Assembly: GCA_002839705.1 (NCBI GenBank)
Contig: PGYO01000004.1
Coordinates: forward strand, 62,001 to 126,000
Direction: 5' to 3'
DNA: 64,000 bases
From: Methanobacteriales archaeon HGW-Methanobacteriales-1
GTDB taxonomy: Archaea; Methanobacteriota; Methanobacteria; Methanobacteriales; Methanobacteriaceae
Part shown: positions 60,112 through 64,000 of the stretch, in pieces
Position numbering within the stretch: position 1 is the stretch's first letter
How the letters are laid out: each line of letters opens with the position of its first letter
Made by a program: the position numbers and the translations under genes
Notes under the pieces: generated by a model
Seen by the model: only the letters and a program-made list of their open reading frames with translations
Database searches by the model: none
Told to the model about the DNA's origin: nothing

Positions 60112-61602
60112 TTGATTAAACTTGTAGTTTTTGACCTTGATAACGTTATTATAGACGGAGAAGCCATAGACGAAATCGGAAAGTTGATGGACGTCCAAGA
60201 CCAGATTATAGAGATCACAGAAAAAGCCATGCAAGGCGATGTAGATTTTGAAACAGCTATCAAAGAAAGAGTTAAATTGCTCAAAGGCACTTCAATTGAA
60301 GATATTAAAAAAATATCTGATGAAATGCCACTTATGAAAGGTGCCGAAGAAACCATTGCTGCATTGAAAGAGAAAGGATACAAAGTGGCCACTATTAGTG
60401 GCAGTTTTGATATTGTTGCTAATTCAATAAAAGAAAAGCTAGGCCTTGATTATGCATTCTCTAACACATTACTTGAAGAAGATGGGATTTTAACTGGAGA
60501 AGTTAGTGGTCCTCTGGTGGAAGGTTCTAAGTACGATGTTCTGTGTAAACTAGTGAAAGATGAAAACATAACTCTAGAAGAGTGTGTAGCAGTGGGAGAT
60601 GGCGCAAACGACATATCCATGATTGAAGCAGTGAAATTAGGAATAGCTTTCAATGCTAAGCCAGCCCTCAAAGAAATAGCTGACAAAGTAATTGATAATA
60701 AAGATTTAACGGAGATTATTCCTTTGCTAGAAACCAAAAACAATCCGGAAGATAATAAAAAAGAATCTACCAAGATTGAAGGAAATCTAGACAATGCCAT
60801 GGATTTGAAAGATGAATATGAGAAGAAACTCTCTAAAATCTCTGAAGAACGGGAGCAGTTTAATCAGCAAGCTAAAAAATACCGTGAAATTCGAGATGAG
60901 CTCAACAACAGCCTGAAAGAAAACTTAAATGTAGCTATCGACTTCCGGGACAAACGGAACAAAATTAATGAAGAAGTCGAAAAGAACAAAAAGCTTCGGG
61001 ATAAGGCTAATGAAGAGCTCAAAAAGATGGAATGGTCTTCTGGTAGAAGAGACCGAATGAAGCTGGAAAACGAGATTAAAAAAATCGATAAAATCATTGA
61101 AACCCGTGTTCTCGACATTAAAAAAGAGAACAAATTGGTTAAAGACGCTAATGATCTTCGTAAAAAGCTCATGGAAATCCAGGAAGATGAAGGAGTTCAA
61201 GAAGAAGCTCAAGAACTTAAAGCAACTTCTGAGTCCTACCATGCCAAAGTGGTTGAGCTATCTGAACAGGCCCAAGAATATCACGAAAGTATGCTTGAGT
61301 ACTTCCGAAAAACCGATGAAATACGAACTAATGCTGACGAAGCTCATCAAAAATTCCTAGAAGCCAAAAATAATGCTTCCGCAAAACACGAAGACTTCAA
61401 ATCAGTTCTTGGTGAGATTCATAAGGTCAATAAACAACTCGGTGGCATGAGATCCAAAAGAAGGGATATCGAAAGCAGAGCCAGCCGTAAAAAAGATCGG
61501 GAAGAAAAAGAAAAGGCTGAAGAGATATACCGTCGGTTCAAAGAAGGTAAAAAAGTCAGTACCGAAGAAATTTTGTTACTGCAAAAGCATAACATTGTTT
61601 AA
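60112..61602 (+). CDS. serB: Phosphoserine phosphatase-like HAD domain fused to a coiled coil
   Basis: A 496-residue protein. Residues 1 to about 210 are a HAD phosphatase: motif I is VFDLDNVII (D8, D10 with Val where most SerB have Thr), motif II TISGSFD, motif IV VAVGDGANDISMIEA. Residues about 225-496 are almost wholly charged coiled coil (Lys/Glu/Arg heptads). SerB homologues with this extension occur in Methanobacteriales. Serine formation is likely; the coiled coil suggests a structural or binding role too. It starts at TTG 60112, 11 nt after tbp, with GGTGAT upstream. Confidence 0.8.
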   Translation: MIKLVVFDLDNVIIDGEAIDEIGKLMDVQDQIIEITEKAMQGDVDFETAIKERVKLLKGTSIEDIKKISDEMPLMKGAEETIAALKEKGYKVATISGSFDIVANSIKEKLGLDYAFSNTLLEEDGILTGEVSGPLVEGSKYDVLCKLVKDENITLEECVAVGDGANDISMIEAVKLGIAFNAKPALKEIADKVIDNKDLTEIIPLLETKNNPEDNKKESTKIEGNLDNAMDLKDEYEKKLSKISEEREQFNQQAKKYREIRDELNNSLKENLNVAIDFRDKRNKINEEVEKNKKLRDKANEELKKMEWSSGRRDRMKLENEIKKIDKIIETRVLDIKKENKLVKDANDLRKKLMEIQEDEGVQEEAQELKATSESYHAKVVELSEQAQEYHESMLEYFRKTDEIRTNADEAHQKFLEAKNNASAKHEDFKSVLGEIHKVNKQLGGMRSKRRDIESRASRKKDREEKEKAEEIYRRFKEGKKVSTEEILLLQKHNIV

Positions 61603-61622
61603 TAAGGGAATATCTCCTTATT
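61601..61622 (+). terminator. Hairpin overlapping the serB stop
   Basis: AATAAGG at 61601-61607 and CCTTATT at 61616-61622 form a 7-bp stem with an 8-nt loop. The stem begins inside the serB TAA. T-richness after it is weak, so it may act in RNA stability instead of termination. Confidence 0.4.
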
Positions 61623-61735
61623 AAATACATTATTCTTTATATAGCTTCAAAATAATTATTTTTTAATAATTTATTATTTCATTATATTTTTTATAGAATT
61701 TCACTTGATTCAAATAATTCCATGGTGAGAGCTAA

Positions 61736-61909
61736 ATGGAAGATACTAAAAAAGAAAAAAAAGAATCCCTTGAAAAAATAGAGACCTGCTATATGTGTCA
61801 TCAAAAATTTGATATAAATAAAGATGATTTAAGTTATTATCACTATGGTAAGTTCCCCATATGTGATTATTGTAGCCAATTTTACGGTTTTTATAAAAAA
61901 GATTACTAA
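61736..61909 (+). CDS. Small CxxC zinc-binding-like protein (57 aa)
   Basis: An ATG at 61736 opens 57 codons to TAA at 61907-61909. A lysine/glutamate-rich N-terminus (about 1-16) is followed by two C-x2-C pairs, CYMC (18-21) and CDYC (43-46), spaced by 21 residues, with YHYGKFP between. This looks like a compact zinc ribbon. GGTGAGAGCTAA upstream contains a Shine-Dalgarno. No family is recognised. It sits between serB and topA on the same strand. Confidence 0.68.
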   Translation: MEDTKKEKKESLEKIETCYMCHQKFDINKDDLSYYHYGKFPICDYCSQFYGFYKKDY

Positions 61910-62112
61910 TTATAATTTTTGCTGTTTTTTATCCTTTTTATCATTTATATTAAAATATTAGTTCTACAAATATTAAAATGAATTAAGTAATTATATTTTT
62001 AATTCAGATTTTAAATATTAACATAGTATGAGTTAATAATGAATCGATTAGATATTAATAATAATATTAAATGAAAATAATAGTAATAATAATATGACAC
62101 CTGAGTGATATC

Positions 62113-64000
62113 ATGCATGAGGTCATTATCTGCGAAAAACCCAAGTCCTCTGAAAAAATAGCACAGGCCCTGTCCCCAAATGCCGAGAAAAAAAAATATA
62201 AAAAAGTTGCTTACTGGGAGTTTGAAAAAGATGGTAAAAAAACCACCGTTTTATCCGCAGTAGGTCATTTGTATTCTTTAGTTCCATTAAATCCTAAAGA
62301 AGAACAATTTTTTGATTTGGCATGGGTGCCGCTTTATGATGTGGATAAAAAAAAGGCATATGTTAAAGATTATGTCAATGCCATAAAAAAATTTTCAAAA
62401 GGTGCTAATAAGTTTATTCACGCCTGCGATTACGATATAGAAGGAACACTTATAGGATATAATGCTTTAAAGTATGGATGCGGAGATTCATCTGTTAATA
62501 ATGCATTAAGAATGAAATTTTCTACCTTAACCAAAGAAGATGTTCTCAATGCCTATGAAAATCCTATTGATCTTGATATTAATCAAGTGGATAGTGGAAT
62601 AGCCCGACACGTTCTAGATTTCATTTTTGGAGTTAATATTTCCAAATCACTAATGAAATCAGTTAGGGAATCAACAAAAAGATTCATTAAATTATCTGCA
62701 GGGAGAGTACAAACCCCCACACTTGCTATTTTAGTAGATAGAGAAAAAGAAATTCGTGCATTTGTTCCCGTCCCATACTGGATGATTAAAGCTTTTTTAG
62801 AAGGAGATATAGTTGCCGATCATAAAAAAGGCAAGATATTTGATAAAAAAGTTGCAGAAGACACCTTGATTAATTGCGAAGGAAATGACGCATTGGTCGA
62901 AAGTATGGATATAAAACAAAGCATAAAACAACCACCATTTCCCTTTGATTTAGGTAGTTTGCAATCCGAAGCTTACAGTTTATTTGGTTTTAGTCCCAAA
63001 AGGACCCAACAAATAGCTCAAAGTTTATATACTGATGGTTACACTTCTTATCCACGGACTTCTTCTCAAAAACTTCCTAAAAGTATTGGTTTTGAAAAAA
63101 TATTTAAACAACTTTCTGGCGATTCAGTATTTGTAAAACAAATAAAAAAACTTCCCAAACCTTTAAAACCAAATGAAGGTAAGAAAACTGATGAAGCTCA
63201 CCCGTCTATTCACCCCACAGGAGTTCTACCTAAAAGCCTAAGCAAAGATGACCTTAAGATATACGAACTCGTCGTTTACCGATTTATAAGTGTTTTTGGT
63301 GAAGATGCTACTATGGAAAGCATGAAAACCGAATTAAAAATTGGTGATGAAGATTTTAGCTTCCGTAGAAAAAGAGTGGCCTATATGGGATGGTTGGAAC
63401 ATTATCCATTCCGTAAAATCGAAAATGAAGAGTTTCCTAATATTAAAAAAGGAGACAGTATAAAAGTAGAGAAAGTTGTATCTGAAGAAAAAGAGACAAA
63501 ACCACCCGCTAGATATAATGAAGCATCTTTAATAAGGGAATTAGAAAAGAGAGGTTTAGGAACGAAATCTACTAGAGCAGACATAGTAGCAATCCTTTAT
63601 AACCGAAAATACATCGAAGGAAAACAAATAACAGTAAATCAACTGGGTGAACACATAATTGATACGCTCAGAAAATATTGTGAACAGATAACCAGCGAAG
63701 AACTCACTCAGCAGTTTGAAAATGAACTTCAAGAAATAATGGATGATAAAATAACTAAAGATGATGTTATTGATAAAGCCAAAACTGAAGTCGTTTCTAT
63801 ATTAGAGGATATAGAAAAAAACAAGCTTAAGATTGGTCAACAAATCTACGAAGCATATCAGGACAGCAGAATCGTGGGAGTATGCAAGTGCGGTGGGAAC
63901 CTAGTTCTTAAATATTCTCCACGTAATAAAAGTACATTTGTTGGATGTTCAAAATACCCCGACTGTAAGGCCACTTATTCACTTCCTAGAGGTGCTAGCG
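62113..64000 (+). CDS. topA: DNA topoisomerase I (type IA), 3' end cut by window
   Basis: About 629 codons are present. The TOPRIM domain begins [19 protein letters not shown] and holds HACDYDIEG (acidic DxDxE-like triad). The catalytic tyrosine is in [15 protein letters not shown], followed by [14 protein letters not shown]-terminal zinc finger, [28 protein letters not shown], is reached just before the edge. It relaxes negative supercoils. GTGATATC precedes the ATG at 62113. Confidence 0.95.
   Translation, partial: MHEVIICEKPKSSEKIAQALSPNAEKKKYKKVAYWEFEKDGKKTTVLSAVGHLYSLVPLNPKEEQFFDLAWVPLYDVDKKKAYVKDYVNAIKKFSKGANKFIHACDYDIEGTLIGYNALKYGCGDSSVNNALRMKFSTLTKEDVLNAYENPIDLDINQVDSGIARHVLDFIFGVNISKSLMKSVRESTKRFIKLSAGRVQTPTLAILVDREKEIRAFVPVPYWMIKAFLEGDIVADHKKGKIFDKKVAEDTLINCEGNDALVESMDIKQSIKQPPFPFDLGSLQSEAYSLFGFSPKRTQQIAQSLYTDGYTSYPRTSSQKLPKSIGFEKIFKQLSGDSVFVKQIKKLPKPLKPNEGKKTDEAHPSIHPTGVLPKSLSKDDLKIYELVVYRFISVFGEDATMESMKTELKIGDEDFSFRRKRVAYMGWLEHYPFRKIENEEFPNIKKGDSIKVEKVVSEEKETKPPARYNEASLIRELEKRGLGTKSTRADIVAILYNRKYIEGKQITVNQLGEHIIDTLRKYCEQITSEELTQQFENELQEIMDDKITKDDVIDKAKTEVVSILEDIEKNKLKIGQQIYEAYQDSRIVGVCKCGGNLVLKYSPRNKSTFVGCSKYPDCKATYSLPRGAS

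Noticed and set aside
59871-60392. A 173-codon minus-strand frame across tbp and serB
   Set aside because: It spans the antisense of two well-identified genes and their junction, so it is a shadow frame.

Overview
The window is 64 kb of an AT-rich genome from a methanogenic archaeon, most likely a Methanobacterium-like member of the Methanobacteriales. The evidence is archaeal information-processing genes (TBP, TFE, Spt5, Pelota, FEN1, RadB, CDC48, P0/P1 stalk proteins), coenzyme M and coenzyme B pathway genes (ComA, AksA/AksD), a methanogenesis-marker-16 type DUF39 protein, MurG-like and MraY-like genes that suggest a pseudomurein wall, and the divergent trpY/trpEGCFBAD arrangement known from Methanothermobacter thermautotrophicus. 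Ribosome binding sites are of the GGTGAT/GGAGG kind, and TTG starts are common. The left end cuts radB and the right end cuts topA.

Layout. 1-7 kb: radB, a YrdC-type tRNA modification gene, archaetidylinositol-phosphate synthase, DUF357 and DUF434 genes, bifunctional FBP aldolase/phosphatase, thiI and the DUF39 homocysteine-forming protein. 7-16 kb, all minus: a 53-aa membrane protein, alaS, the stalk operon (L12, L10/P0, L1, L11, Spt5), secE and ftsZ. 16-27 kb: a PK_C-like protein, comA, a small Fe-S protein, a CofE paralogue, tfe, an HD protein, a rubredoxin-TPP enzyme fusion, a broken glutamate-synthase-like gene, an ArcS-type protein, a DUF59 protein, adenylate kinase and tRNA-Ile(GAU). 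27.6-35.7 kb: trpEGCFBAD facing trpY. 35.8-43 kb: hypC, a flavin disulfide reductase-like protein, an FmdE protein, a MurG-like enzyme, an ABC exporter whose ATPase has an in-frame stop, an MraY-like enzyme and Pelota. 44-53 kb: a DUF5518 membrane protein, tyrA, cdc48, S-adenosyl/inosyl-homocysteine hydrolase, DUF2119 and an SF1 helicase. 53-59 kb, minus: fen, a DUF98 protein, aksD, aksA, a CYTH protein and a coiled-coil protein. 59.5-64 kb: tbp, a SerB-coiled-coil fusion, a small Cys-rich protein and topA.

Most of the window is conserved core chromosome. I see no insertion sequence, integrase, CRISPR array or prophage. The less ordinary parts are: (i) the rubredoxin-TPP enzyme beside a multiply broken glutamate-synthase-like gene; (ii) an ABC ATPase interrupted by a TAA followed at once by ATG; (iii) possible regulatory layers in the trp operon (TGTACA boxes, a Trp-containing 10-codon ORF overlapping the trpE start, a hairpin masking the trpF Shine-Dalgarno, and an 11-bp hairpin between trpA and trpD); (iv) inverted-repeat-rich spacers on both sides of ftsZ; and (v) a possible small transcript with its own terminator beyond alaS. 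Gene functions rest on motif recognition and family knowledge. No database search was possible.
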